DNA of 64,000 nucleotides from Amycolatopsis acidiphila (lineage in GTDB: Bacteria > Actinomycetota > Actinomycetes > Mycobacteriales > Pseudonocardiaceae), in contig NZ_CP090063.1 of assembly GCF_021391495.1 (NCBI RefSeq), forward strand, positions 4,588,001 to 4,652,000, written 5' to 3'. The notes beneath the pieces are model-generated. The model saw only the letters and a program-made list of their open reading frames with translations, made no database searches and was not told where the DNA came from. Below, in pieces: positions 9,109-16,805 of this stretch (the first letter of the stretch is position 1; the number at the start of each line of letters is the position of its first letter). A program made the position numbers and the translations under genes.

Positions 9109-9476
9109 CTAACCGTGCTGGGTGCGTTCGCGGGCTTCGAGGATTTCGGTGACGTGGGTTTCCGCCCATTCGCGTACGGCGCGCAGCGGGATCAGCAGGG
9201 ACTGGCCGAGGTCGGTGAGCCCGTATTCGACGCGAGGTGGCTGTTCTGCGTAGTCGACTCTGCGTAGTCGACGCGGACAAGCAGGCCGTCTTCCTCCATC
9301 GCCCGCAGCGTTTCGGTCAGGACTTTCGGGGTGACGCCTTGGATTTTCACCACCAAGGCGGTGAAGCGCAGCGGGCCGTGCTCCAGCGCGTTGACCACGA
9401 ACACCGTCCATCGCGCCCCGATGCGATGCAGCACCACCCGGGACGGGCAGGTGACGGACATGACGTTGTAGCCCAC
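9109..9476 (-). pseudogene. HxlR-family regulator broken by a 14-bp tandem duplication
   Basis: Encodes an HxlR-type winged-helix repressor: MSVTCPSRVVLHRIGARWTV, then LRFTALVVKIQGVTPKVLTE and LRAMEEDGLLVRVDYAE. At that point TCTGCGTAGTCGAC is present twice in tandem (9245-9272). The extra 14 nt shifts the frame and the protein ends after 94 aa in unrelated residues. Removing one copy restores the expected wing and C-terminus PPRVEYGLTDLGQSL ... AVREWAETHVTEI. The intact gene would encode roughly 117 aa, normal for the family. The truncated product keeps the recognition helix but lacks the dimerisation helix. It is divergent from the SDR/DUF1772 remnant at 9569. Confidence 0.8.
9245..9272. 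repeat. Exact 14-bp tandem duplication TCTGCGTAGTCGAC x2
   Basis: Two adjacent perfect copies (9245-9258 and 9259-9272) within the HxlR gene. Fourteen is not a multiple of three, so the duplication causes the frameshift; deleting one copy rejoins the two reading frames exactly. Confidence 0.9.
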
Positions 9477-9568
9477 GGCGATTGCTCCGGCTCCGGTTAC
9501 GTTGAAGTACCCAGTTACTTTTCCATAGCCTAAGTCGGCAACGACAATCGGCGGAACGGAGAAGCACC

Positions 9569-9945
9569 ATGGGCAACCGGCTGGCCGGTCAATCAGTGCT
9601 CGTGCTGGGCGGACGGCACCTGGGTACGGCGATCGGCGGTTTCCGATCCCCGGCGCCCTCAGCGTCGTCGCGACGGTTCTTGCCGCGGTGGCGTCGGGAC
9701 TCGCCGGGCGCTGGGCGGCGGCAGCCGCGGCGGTAATCGCCGCGCTCGCGCTCGTGATTTGGCTGGGGATCTACCGCAGGGTCAACGCGCCCGTCAACCG
9801 AGAGCTGACCGCCGCAGCCCAAGACGGACGGGTGCCGGAGAACGCGCGGGCCCTGCAGACCCGGTGGGACAGCGTGATCACCGCACGCTTCACCCTGCAG
9901 GGCATCGCACTCGCCGCATTGTGTGGCGTGCTCGCCCTGCCGTGA
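9569..9945 (+). pseudogene. Chimeric remnant: SDR N-terminus joined to DUF1772 C-terminus
   Basis: The ATG at 9569 begins MGNRLAGQSVLVLGG, the start of an SDR-like nucleotide-binding protein, but the similarity stops within about 25 codons. In another frame the sequence becomes the C-terminal part of a DUF1772 (anthrone-oxygenase-like) membrane protein: a hydrophobic helix WAAAAAAVIAALALVIWLG, the polar VNAPVNRELTAAA block, then ALQTRWDSVITARFTLQGIA and a last helix. GTG at 9688 could start the fragment. This looks like a deletion that removed the body of one gene and the 5' end of the next. Neither part should be functional. It is divergent from the broken HxlR gene, so it may be the former target of that repressor. 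Confidence 0.55.
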
Positions 9946-10009
9946 GCCGCGGCGCGAGAGACCACGCAGGGGCGTGGGGTCGCTCCGGCTGGGGGCACCG
10001 CTCAGGCCC

Positions 10010-10330
10010 GGGCTACAGCGAACCGCCACAGCGACCACCGCCACGGCGAGCGACCCGCCACAGCCCAACCACCCCAGCGACCTACTCACGGCGGGCACCC
10101 CCACGCGAGAGCGAACCAACCGCCATACGCGCCCCCAAGCGCCGCAACGAACCACCTGCCATAACGCCCCAGCCGCCACAGCGACCCCACCGCCACAGCA
10201 ACTCGCCCGCCACAGCGATCCCAGTGCCACAGCGACCCCACCGCCACACCGACTCGCCTGCCACAATGACCCATCGGCCGCAATGCCCCATGCGCCACAG
10301 CACACACAGCACCCCTACCCCCGGGCCACC
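10010..10330. repeat. Degenerate minisatellite based on CCGCCACAGCGACC
   Basis: About 300 bp dominated by imperfect copies of a 13-15-mer near CCGCCACAGCGACC, with GCCACA recurring roughly every 12-30 bp (for example around 10024, 10061, 10171, 10192, 10211, 10230, 10247 and 10260). It fills most of the 614-bp gap between the DUF1772 remnant and the LLM oxidoreductase. Reading frames across it on both strands give low-complexity peptides with no recognisable domain, so no gene is called here. Confidence 0.6.
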
Positions 10331-10559
10331 GCCGCGTCGGCGGTCACCGGGTACCCGGGACCACCGCCAGCACCCGCGCCCAATCGCGTTCCGCCGCCCT
10401 TGTTCGGCGGGCGTGGCCGGTTTCAGGCGCACCGGCACGTCCTTCTGGTGCGAGGGTCCCGGCGATCGGCCGAGGGCGTCCGTGATCAGGTTGATCTCAG
10501 CGCGCACACGAAGCGGCCGTCCCGAATGGACAGTCCGCACCCGGTCTTGGGCAAGTCCG

Positions 10560-11612
10560 TCACGACGAGCTCTCCCGGACCAGATCGATCGCGCGCGCCA
10601 GCGTGGTGAGCCGCGCGTCGAGGGTGTCGCCCGCCGGGTACAGGCGCACCGTGTCCACCCCGGCGCCACGCCACACGCGCAGCCGGTCCCGCACCATGGC
10701 CTCGGTGCCGATCAGCGTCGTGCCGAGCACCATGTCGTCGGTGACGAGCGCGGCCGCGCCGTCCCGGTCGCCGGCCTGCCACCGCGCACGAACCTCGGCG
10801 GCGGCCTCGGCCCAGCCTTGGCGACTGTAGGCTTTGTTGTAGAAGTTGGCCGACGACGAGCCCATCCCGCCGAGGCTGAACGCCAGCTCCTTCTTGCGGC
10901 CCGCCACCATCGCGCGCAGCGCGTCCTCGTCCGGGGCGAACGCCACCTCCGCACCTTGGCAGATGTCGAGGTCCGCGCGCGAGCGGCCGCTGCGGGCCAG
11001 GCCCTCGTCCAGATGCGCGAAGTAGGCCCTGGCCGAGCCTTCGGGCACGAAGCTCGTGCCGAGCCAGCCGTCGGCGACCTCCCCGGTCAGCCGCAGCATG
11101 CCAGGCGACAGGGTGGCCAGGTAGATCGGGATCTGGTGGCGGGCGCGCGCCGACAACCGCATCGGCACCGCGTCGCCGCCTGGCAGCGGGATCCGGAACT
11201 CGTTGCCGGCGTAGGAGATCTTGCCGCCGTCGAGGACCCGGCGGACGATCTCGACCGTCTCGCGGGTGCGCGCCAGCGGCCGGTCGAACGGGACGCCGTG
11301 CAGACCCTCGATCACCTGTGGACCGGAGGCGCCGAGGCCGAGCAGGAACCTGCCGTCGGAAAGGTTCGAGAGCGTGATGGCCGTCTGCGCGACGGCCACC
11401 GGCGTGCGCGTGCCGACCTGCATGATGCCCGAGCCGAGCAGGATCCGTTCGGTCCGCGCCGCGTAGAACCCCAGCGCCGACGGGCCGTCGGACCCCCACG
11501 CCTCGGCGACCCAGCAGACGTCCAGGCCCAGCTTTTCGGCCTCCACCACGAAGTCCGCCTGCTCCCGCCAGCGGTCCCCGGCCGAGGCCTCGACGGTCGT
11601 CGCCGTGCGCAT
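10560..11612 (-). CDS. LLM-class F420/flavin-dependent oxidoreductase
   Basis: A 350-aa luciferase-like (alpha/beta barrel) oxidoreductase, probably using F420 given the host group. The start MRTATTVEASAGDRWREQADFV is followed by the family blocks AEKLGLDVCWVAEAW, TERILLGSGIMQVGTRTP, AQTAITLSNLSDGRFLLGLG and ASGPQVIEGLHGVPFDRP, which form the cofactor pocket. Its start codon overlaps the stop of the SRPBCC gene in a TGATG arrangement, so the two are one operon. An inverted repeat upstream of the operon and the next-door HxlR gene suggest regulation by that protein. The substrate is unknown. Confidence 0.9.
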   Translation of the reverse strand: MRTATTVEASAGDRWREQADFVVEAEKLGLDVCWVAEAWGSDGPSALGFYAARTERILLGSGIMQVGTRTPVAVAQTAITLSNLSDGRFLLGLGASGPQVIEGLHGVPFDRPLARTRETVEIVRRVLDGGKISYAGNEFRIPLPGGDAVPMRLSARARHQIPIYLATLSPGMLRLTGEVADGWLGTSFVPEGSARAYFAHLDEGLARSGRSRADLDICQGAEVAFAPDEDALRAMVAGRKKELAFSLGGMGSSSANFYNKAYSRQGWAEAAAEVRARWQAGDRDGAAALVTDDMVLGTTLIGTEAMVRDRLRVWRGAGVDTVRLYPAGDTLDARLTTLARAIDLVRESSS

Positions 11613-12118
11613 CAGCCTTCCGCCAGCGTCTTGAGCCGCTCCAGGGTCGCGGTGATGTTGCGCTCGAACTCGCGCAGGCGCACGAAGACGATCTTCTGTT
11701 CCTTGTCGGGCATCTGGTCGATCGCGAACGACAGGCCCGAGCGGCCGGGACCCAGCTGCACCCACTCCGACAGCCGCGTACCGCCGTCCTCGGGCTCGAC
11801 GCGGAACCGCCACAGGGCGCTCGGACGCTCCGGATCCTCCACCGCCCAGCCGAACACACGGCAGGGCTCGCACTCGACGACGTGCGAGGTGGTCGCCCAC
11901 TCGCCGAGCGCGTCGTGCTTGCTGCGACCGACGAACCTCGCGCCGACCGCGGGTCCGCTCGCGTCGCCGAGCCACTCGACCGACTGCAGCTCGTCGCTGA
12001 GCGTGGGCATCAGCCCGACGTCGGAGACGAGGGCCCAGACCCGCTCCGGCGGCGCCGCGACCCAGGTCGAGACCTCCACCGTGGGCTTGTCCGCATACCG
12101 CGCGCCCGTCCACTCCAT
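11612..12118 (-). CDS. SRPBCC-family (START-like) lipid/ligand-binding protein
   Basis: A 168-aa polyketide-cyclase/dehydrase-type SRPBCC protein with a hydrophobic ligand cavity. It begins with the typical first strand and helix (VEVSTWVAAPPERVWALVSDV), has the central GARFVGRSKHDALGEWATTS block, and ends with a long amphipathic helix (VFVRLREFERNITATLERL). First gene of a two-gene operon with the LLM oxidoreductase, TGATG overlap. The pairing suggests that it binds or channels the hydrophobic substrate of the oxidoreductase (inference). Confidence 0.85.
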   Translation of the reverse strand: MEWTGARYADKPTVEVSTWVAAPPERVWALVSDVGLMPTLSDELQSVEWLGDASGPAVGARFVGRSKHDALGEWATTSHVVECEPCRVFGWAVEDPERPSALWRFRVEPEDGGTRLSEWVQLGPGRSGLSFAIDQMPDKEQKIVFVRLREFERNITATLERLKTLAEG

Positions 12119-12146
12119 GCCGGCACCGGCCTCCCCTCAAGCAGTC

Positions 12147-12165
12147 TGAGCACCAAGGTTGCTCA
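12147..12165. promoter_or_regulatory. Inverted repeat upstream of the SRPBCC-LLM operon
   Basis: TGAGCA and TGCTCA are perfect 6-bp arms around CCAAGGT, 29 bp upstream of the SRPBCC start codon. A probable operator for the neighbouring HxlR regulator (inference). Confidence 0.5.
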
Positions 12166-12199
12166 ATGAGACTCACCGTGTCAAGGACCGCGCGGTGGG

Positions 12200-12700
12200 T
12201 CAGGCGACGGAGAACCGCCGCTGGATGTCAGGGCGCTGCTTGAGCCGCTCCGGGTAGCCGGGGCCCATCCGGATCTTCGTGTCGGCGGCGCGCAGCGGCT
12301 CGCCGCACTGGGCGCAGACGACCTCGGCGTGGGTCTCGTGGCCACAGGTGCGGTGGTGGAACACCACCGGCGCGCCCTCCTCCCCCGCGAGCCACCGGTC
12401 GCCCCAGCGGGTCATCGCGGCGAGCACGCCGAAGAAGTCCTTGCCCTTCTCGGTCAGCACGTAGTCGTGGCGGACGGGGTCGCGCTGGTAGGGCTGCTTC
12501 TCCAGCAGGCCCTCCTCGACCAGCCGCCGCAGCCGGTCGGCGAGCGTGTTGCGGGCGATGCCCAGCGCCTGCTGGAACTCGTCGAACCGGCGGATGCCGT
12601 AGAAGGCCTCGCGCAGCACCAGGGGCGTCCACCAGTCGCCGAGCAGGTCCATGGTCCGGGCGATGGAGCACGGCCAGTTCGCGAACGAAGTCCGTTTCAT
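12200..12700 (-). CDS. HxlR-family transcriptional regulator with C-terminal zinc-ribbon-like tail
   Basis: A 166-aa regulator with a complete HxlR winged-helix domain: CSIARTMDLLGDWWTPLVLRE, RRFDEFQQALGIARNTLADR, LVEEGLLEKQPYQRDPVRHDY and the helix YVLTEKGKDFFGVLAAMTRWG. After it come about 50 residues with CGHETHAEVVCAQCGEPL, where Cys/His spacing could hold a zinc ion. Longer than minimal HxlR proteins (about 110 aa), as in related actinobacterial members with such tails. It lies upstream of the SRPBCC-LLM operon on the same strand, with an inverted repeat between them. Confidence 0.9.
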   Translation of the reverse strand: MKRTSFANWPCSIARTMDLLGDWWTPLVLREAFYGIRRFDEFQQALGIARNTLADRLRRLVEEGLLEKQPYQRDPVRHDYVLTEKGKDFFGVLAAMTRWGDRWLAGEEGAPVVFHHRTCGHETHAEVVCAQCGEPLRAADTKIRMGPGYPERLKQRPDIQRRFSVA

Positions 12701-12750
12701 CAGGCCAGGATAGGCGAGTCCAAGCGAGAAACTCGGCAGGTCGCCCGCCC

Positions 12751-13182
12751 CTAGTTCGGCGATCGGGCCCCCGGTTCGAACGGGCCGAGCACAACCCCGC
12801 CCGGCAGCGCGCCCGGCACCCGGCTCGCGACCAGCGCGACGTCGGCCCAGAACGTGACGCCACGGCGCCACCGCCGGACACCGGAGTCCCGCGCCAGGTG
12901 CCGGACCAGCAGCGCGCCGATGTCCGAGCCCAGCGACCGGGGTACCGCACGCTCGTCGTCGACCTCGATCCGCAGCCGGTTGCCGGTGCGGTAGGACAGC
13001 CGGACCTGCGCGGGCCGCCCGCCGCGGCACACGTGGTTCGCCAGCTCCTCCAGCACGACCACCACGTCGAGCACCGTGTCCTCGGTCCACTCGCCGGTGA
13101 GCACGCTGCGCGCCCACGTGCGCAGCTTCCCTGATGCGGTACCGCGGGTGGTGGTCCTGGCCGGCACCGAGTCGCCCGTCAC
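12751..13182 (-). CDS. RsbW-like ATP-binding anti-sigma factor (HATPase_c_2), divergent
   Basis: A 143-aa protein with the layout of serine-kinase anti-sigma factors: LRTWARSVLTGEWTEDTVLDV, then the N-box helix VLEELANHVCRGG containing the conserved Glu and Asn, strand RLRIEVDDERAVPRS, and a C-terminal VRRWRRGVTFWADVAL that matches the usual W-G-K-x-VWA region. The G1 box is weak (DDERAVPRS rather than DxGxG), so kinase activity is uncertain. It is 3 nt from the STAS gene upstream. Together they look like an RsbV/RsbW switch, but no sigma factor gene is adjacent. Confidence 0.7.
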   Translation of the reverse strand: MTGDSVPARTTTRGTASGKLRTWARSVLTGEWTEDTVLDVVVVLEELANHVCRGGRPAQVRLSYRTGNRLRIEVDDERAVPRSLGSDIGALLVRHLARDSGVRRWRRGVTFWADVALVASRVPGALPGGVVLGPFEPGARSPN

Positions 13183-13185
13183 GGC

Positions 13186-13617
13186 TCAGTCCCGGTCGAC
13201 GCCGAGCCTGGCCAGGGCCGCCTGCTGGCTCTCGTGCGTCGAGAACAGGCCCCACAGCCCGGCCGCCCGCAGCACCCGCCGGACCGGCTCCGGCACGACC
13301 AGTTCCAGCGGCACGCCCGCGACGTCGGTGCGCCGCTGCAGGCTCACCAGCAGATGGAGCCCGCAGGAGGCGCAGAAGGAAACCCGGGACAGATCCACGA
13401 CGAGCGCCGCGGTGTCCGACGCCGGCTCGTGCTCCACGGCGCGGTCGAGGTTGGCGACGCTGGCCCAGTCGATCTCGCCGACCGCCATCACGCGGGTCAC
13501 CGCGGCCGGGCCGCGCACCACCGTGACCGCCAGGCCGTCGCCGTTCGTCGTCTCACCCGGCTCACGCAGGTCACGCTGGAAAACCACGGCACTCCTCCCG
13601 GCAGTCGACTGTCGCAC
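13186..13617 (-). CDS. STAS-domain anti-sigma factor antagonist (RsbV-like), altered phospho-site
   Basis: A 143-aa STAS protein: TRVMAVGEIDWASVANLDRAV is the usual first strand and helix, and AALVVDLSRVSFCASCGLHL contains the functional loop. In RsbV/SpoIIAA this loop reads D-S-S-G with the second Ser phosphorylated by the partner kinase; here it is A-S-C-G, so the usual phospho-acceptor is Cys. The gene lies 3 nt upstream of the RsbW-like gene, clearly co-transcribed. The substitution could make the protein constitutively active or regulated differently (inference). GTG/TTG alternatives exist for the start. Confidence 0.8.
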   Translation of the reverse strand: MRQSTAGRSAVVFQRDLREPGETTNGDGLAVTVVRGPAAVTRVMAVGEIDWASVANLDRAVEHEPASDTAALVVDLSRVSFCASCGLHLLVSLQRRTDVAGVPLELVVPEPVRRVLRAAGLWGLFSTHESQQAALARLGVDRD

Positions 13618-13631
13618 CCGGACTCCCGACG

Positions 13632-14528
13632 CTACGACTCGACCGACAATGAATCAACCGAGCCGGTCGGGGCCTCGTCGTCGCGGTCGTTCGACTGCAA
13701 CAGGGGCGAGCGGGCCAGCAGCACGGTGCTCGCGACGATGGCCGCCACCCCGGCCAGATCGGCGGCGAACCAGGCGCCGCCCCGCACGTGCTCACCGAAC
13801 ACCGCCACGCCCCAGCCGACCGCCGCCAGCGGGTTGGACAGTGTCAGGCCCGGCTGCGACGCGACCAGCCGGCCCGCCCGGAGTGCGTTCTGCAGCAGGA
13901 AGAACCCCGCCGGCCCGGCGACGAGCAAGGCATACGTCTGCCACGCGCGGAACCCGTTGCCCGCGGCGAACTCCGCGGTCAGGCCGGAGACCAGCGCCGC
14001 GGTGAAGCCGAACCAGATCCCCGCCGCGACGCCGAGGCAGGCGGCCCGCCGCTCGCGCCGGAGCCGGTGCCCGGTCAGCACGAGCGCGGCCACGACGGCG
14101 GCCGTCACCCCGCACCCCAGCGCCCACTGCCCGCCCGAGGCGGCGCGCGGGTCGCCGCCGGACGGGGCCAGGGAGACCAGCAGCAACGCCACGCCGCCGC
14201 TCATGCCCAGGATCGCGATCCACTCCCTGGCGTGCAGCTGAGCGTGGAACACGACGCTCGAGAGCAGCAGCGTGAACGCCAGCTCGACGATCAGGATCGG
14301 CTGGATCAGCAGGATCGGCCCGGTCGCGAGCGCCGCGACCTGCAGGGCGAACCCGGTCAGGATCGAGCCGATGCCCCCGAGCCACGCGGGCTGGCGGACC
14401 AGGTCCAGCAGGATCTTCAGCGACAGCGCGCCATCCTCGGGCTCGTTCCGCGCGGCCTTGCGCTGCAGCACCGATGCGGCGGCGTTCGCCATCGCGGCGA
14501 GCACGGCCAGCACCACACTCAGCGCCAT
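13632..14528 (-). CDS. DMT/EamA-like membrane transporter
   Basis: A 298-aa polytopic membrane protein with about nine hydrophobic segments. It begins MALSVVLAVLAAMANAAASVLQRKAAR, a start typical of the DMT/NIPA-like group, followed by TGFALQVAALATGPILLIQP and a late helix AADLAGVAAIVASTVLLARS. Substrate unknown: members export metabolites or transport Mg2+. Its start is 126 bp from the divergent SDR remnant. It shares the strand of the downstream STAS/RsbW genes with only a 14-bp gap, so they may be co-transcribed. Confidence 0.8.
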   Translation of the reverse strand: MALSVVLAVLAAMANAAASVLQRKAARNEPEDGALSLKILLDLVRQPAWLGGIGSILTGFALQVAALATGPILLIQPILIVELAFTLLLSSVVFHAQLHAREWIAILGMSGGVALLLVSLAPSGGDPRAASGGQWALGCGVTAAVVAALVLTGHRLRRERRAACLGVAAGIWFGFTAALVSGLTAEFAAGNGFRAWQTYALLVAGPAGFFLLQNALRAGRLVASQPGLTLSNPLAAVGWGVAVFGEHVRGGAWFAADLAGVAAIVASTVLLARSPLLQSNDRDDEAPTGSVDSLSVES

Positions 14529-14654
14529 CCGGCCACCTTTCCCTCGCGACAGGCCGGGGTTACCCGTCCAGGTGACTCCGTACGCCTGAGCAGCCGGGAT
14601 TAGCCGGACGAGGACCGGGTACGCCCACCCCTCGAACACGAAGGGAGGACCGGC

Positions 14655-15629
14655 GTGGGCGAACGGGTGGTCGTGGTGACGGGCGCGACCGGGGGCATCG
14701 GCCGGGCGACGGCACGGAGGTTCGGTGCGCGCGGGGACCGGGTCGCGGTGCTGGCCCGGGGCGGAGGGGCTCGAGTCCGTGGCCACGGAGATCGAGGAGG
14801 CCGGCGGGCGGGCGCTGCCGGTTCCCGTCGACACCGCGGACTTCGCGGCGGTCGACGCCGCCGCGACCCCGATCGAGGTCTGGGTCAACGACGCCTTCAC
14901 GTCGGTCTTCGCGCGCTTCACCGACATCGCGCCGGAGGAGTTCAAACGCGTCACCGAGGTGACCTACCTCGGCTTCGTGCACGGCACCCGGGCGGCGCTG
15001 GACCGGATGCTGCCGCGCGGGCGCGGGACGATCGTGCAGATCGGCTCCGCCATGGCCTACCGCGGCATCCCGCTGCAGACCGCCCACAGCGGCGCGAAGC
15101 ACGCGATCCAGGGCATGCACGAGGCGCTGCGCGCAGAACTGTTGCACGACAAGGCAAACGTGCACGTGACGATGGTGCAGCTGCCGGCGGTGGACACCCC
15201 CCAGTTCGACTGGGTCACCTCGCGCCTGCCGCACCGCGCCCAGCCGGTGCCGCCGATCTACCAGCCCGAGGTCGCGGCGAAGGCGATCGTCCACGCCGCG
15301 GACCACCCGCAGCGGCGTGAGTACTGGGTCGGCGCGAGCACCGTGGGCACCCTGCTCGGCGACAAGATCGCGCCGGGGCTGCTGGACCGCTACCTCGCCC
15401 GCCCGGCTTCAGGTCGCAGCAGACGGGGCAACAGCGCGACCCCGGGCAGCCGGAGAACCTCTGGCATCCGGCCGACCGCGCCCGCGACTTCGGCGCCCAC
15501 GGCCGGTTCGACGAGCGGGCCCACCCGCGCAGCCCGCAGGTGTGGGCGTCGCAGCACCACGGCCTGCTCGCCGCGCTGGGCACGAGCGCGCTGACCGGCG
15601 GCCTGCTGGCGTGGCTGCGGCGCCGCTGA
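14655..15629 (+). pseudogene. SDR-family oxidoreductase with two frameshifts
   Basis: A GTG start after GGAGG begins VVVVTGATGGIGRATARRF, the Rossmann TGxxxGIG motif. The frame shifts at about 14765 in a G-rich run (GGCGGAGGGG), after which LESVATEIEEAGGRALPVPVD continues. The catalytic region is intact: IVQIGSAMAYRGIPLQTAHSGAKHA carries the Ser and a motif-degenerate Y/K region (the usual YxxxK Tyr is His). A second shift near 15405 restores a tail, FRSQQTGQQRDPGQPENLWH ... GLLAALGTSALTGG, known from this long SDR subgroup. Both shifts are single-base and the protein is otherwise well conserved, so assembly error is as likely as real inactivation. Confidence 0.8.
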
Positions 15630-15740
15630 CCGGAAGCCGGGCGGCGTTTTCCTCGGTGCCCGCGGCGGCCTTCACGACTGCGGCCCTTACCCGGACCGGT
15701 GGTGGCACACTGGGCCGCACAGGCCAGGGAAGGAACGCGG

Positions 15741-16001
15741 ATGAGCGACGACCCGACGCAGTCCAGGGAACCCGCGGTGATCGAGGGAGAGCTGGTGCAG
15801 CCGATCCCGGCCGACTACACCGAAGCCGGGGTGCCGACCTTGGACTTCGTTCGCGACCGCATCGAGCGCCGGGCCGCCACCGCCGACGGTGCGACCGAAC
15901 TCGCGGGCGAGCCGACCTCGATCGACGAGCAGATCGCGGAGCGCGACCGCGCGGCCCGCGAGAAGCTCGAGCAGATCCGCCGCTCGGTGCGCGGCGACTG
16001 A
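15741..16001 (+). CDS. Conserved small acidic actinobacterial protein
   Basis: An 86-aa soluble protein, MSDDPTQSREPAVIEGELVQ..., with a recognisable core YTEAGVPTLDFVRDRIERR and a C-terminal amphipathic helix rich in Glu and Arg (EQIAERDRAAREKLEQIRRS). I recall similar short proteins in many actinobacteria, but no function. The start at ATG 15741 follows AAGGAA and avoids an upstream extension with no conserved character. It is followed by two strong hairpins and a convergent gene. Confidence 0.65.
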   Translation: MSDDPTQSREPAVIEGELVQPIPADYTEAGVPTLDFVRDRIERRAATADGATELAGEPTSIDEQIAERDRAAREKLEQIRRSVRGD

Positions 16002-16020
16002 GTTCCCCGCGGGGAAGGTG

Positions 16021-16060
16021 GACGAGCGGCGGGCATGGGGGGCGGTGCCCGCCGCTCGTC
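16021..16060. terminator. Strong 15-bp hairpin between convergent genes
   Basis: A perfect 15-bp stem (arms at 16021-16035 and 16046-16060) around a 10-nt G-rich loop, 20 bp past the small-protein gene. A probable bidirectional terminator. Confidence 0.75.
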
Positions 16061-16065
16061 CGGTA

Positions 16066-16105
16066 GCGGCGGCTCCCACTGGAAGAAGGGCCGGGGAGCC
16101 GCCGC
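16066..16105. terminator. Second tandem hairpin before the convergent gene
   Basis: GCGGCGGCTCCC (16066-16077) pairs perfectly with GGGAGCCGCCGC (16094-16105) around a 16-nt loop. It lies 16 bp from the stop of the minus-strand gene, completing a two-hairpin convergent terminator. Confidence 0.65.
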
Positions 16106-16120
16106 CGCTGGGGGGCGCTG

Positions 16121-16726
16121 TCAGTGGCCGGGCGGGCCACCGGGATGCGCCGGATGGTTCTTGTCGGAGTGCTTGCCGGTCGAGGGCTTGTCCGGGTGCT
16201 CGGGCTTGGCGGGCTTGCCCTCCTTGCCCGCAGGGGAGGGATCCGCAGGGGTGAGCGGGGCCGCGCTGGTGCTGCTGCCCACGCCGGCCGCCCCGACCGT
16301 CCCCTGCCCGGCCGGGGCGGCCGTGGTGGCTGTGGCGCCCGGCGTGCCGACGGACGCCTGACTGGTGGGAGGCGGCGCGGGCGCCTCGTTACCCGGGCGC
16401 AAGGGCGGAACGCCCGTCACGGCGGCGAGCGCGACCCCGCCCACCGCCACGGCGCCGACGGCGACGGCCGCGATCTTCACCGTCAGCACCTGTGCCACCA
16501 CGGTTCTGAGCGAGCCTCGCCGGGCCTGCGCGACCGGTGCCAGCCGGGTGGCCCGGAACGCCGCGACGGCGGCCGCCTCGCCTGCCAGCTCCCGTTCGGC
16601 AGCGGGAGCGGCCGCCACCGACAGCAGTTCGCCCAGTGCGTCCGGCACCCCCACAGGCTTCGGCCCGCCGCGGAGCAACTGCTCGGCGGCGTGCCGGTCG
16701 ACGTGACGGGGTGGGTGCGCGCTCAT
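16121..16726 (-). CDS. Putative membrane anti-sigma factor
   Basis: A 201-aa single-pass membrane protein. The cytoplasmic N-terminal half (HAAEQLLRGGPKPVGVPDAL ... EAAAVAAFRATRLAPVAQARR) is helical and resembles sigma-binding tails. One transmembrane segment lies at about 79-104 (VKIAAVAVGAVAVGGVALAA). The outside part is low-complexity Pro/Ala/Thr, then Lys/His/Pro (KPEHPDKPSTGKHSDKNH). It lacks the HxxxCxxC zinc motif of ZAS anti-sigma factors. It lies 79 bp downstream of an ECF sigma factor gene on the same strand, which is the main reason for the call. Confidence 0.65.
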   Translation of the reverse strand: MSAHPPRHVDRHAAEQLLRGGPKPVGVPDALGELLSVAAAPAAERELAGEAAAVAAFRATRLAPVAQARRGSLRTVVAQVLTVKIAAVAVGAVAVGGVALAAVTGVPPLRPGNEAPAPPPTSQASVGTPGATATTAAPAGQGTVGAAGVGSSTSAAPLTPADPSPAGKEGKPAKPEHPDKPSTGKHSDKNHPAHPGGPPGH

Positions 16727-16805
16727 CTCAAATCCTTCAGCGTCGCGGGCCGCGAAAGTGTCACTTCCGGCGGCAGGTTTTTTCCCGATCCGGCATCGGC
16801 GCAGG

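Noticed and set aside
10010..10330. Possible CRISPR array in the GCCACA-rich tract
   Set aside because: Repeats are short, imperfect and irregularly spaced, with no unique spacers and no cas genes.
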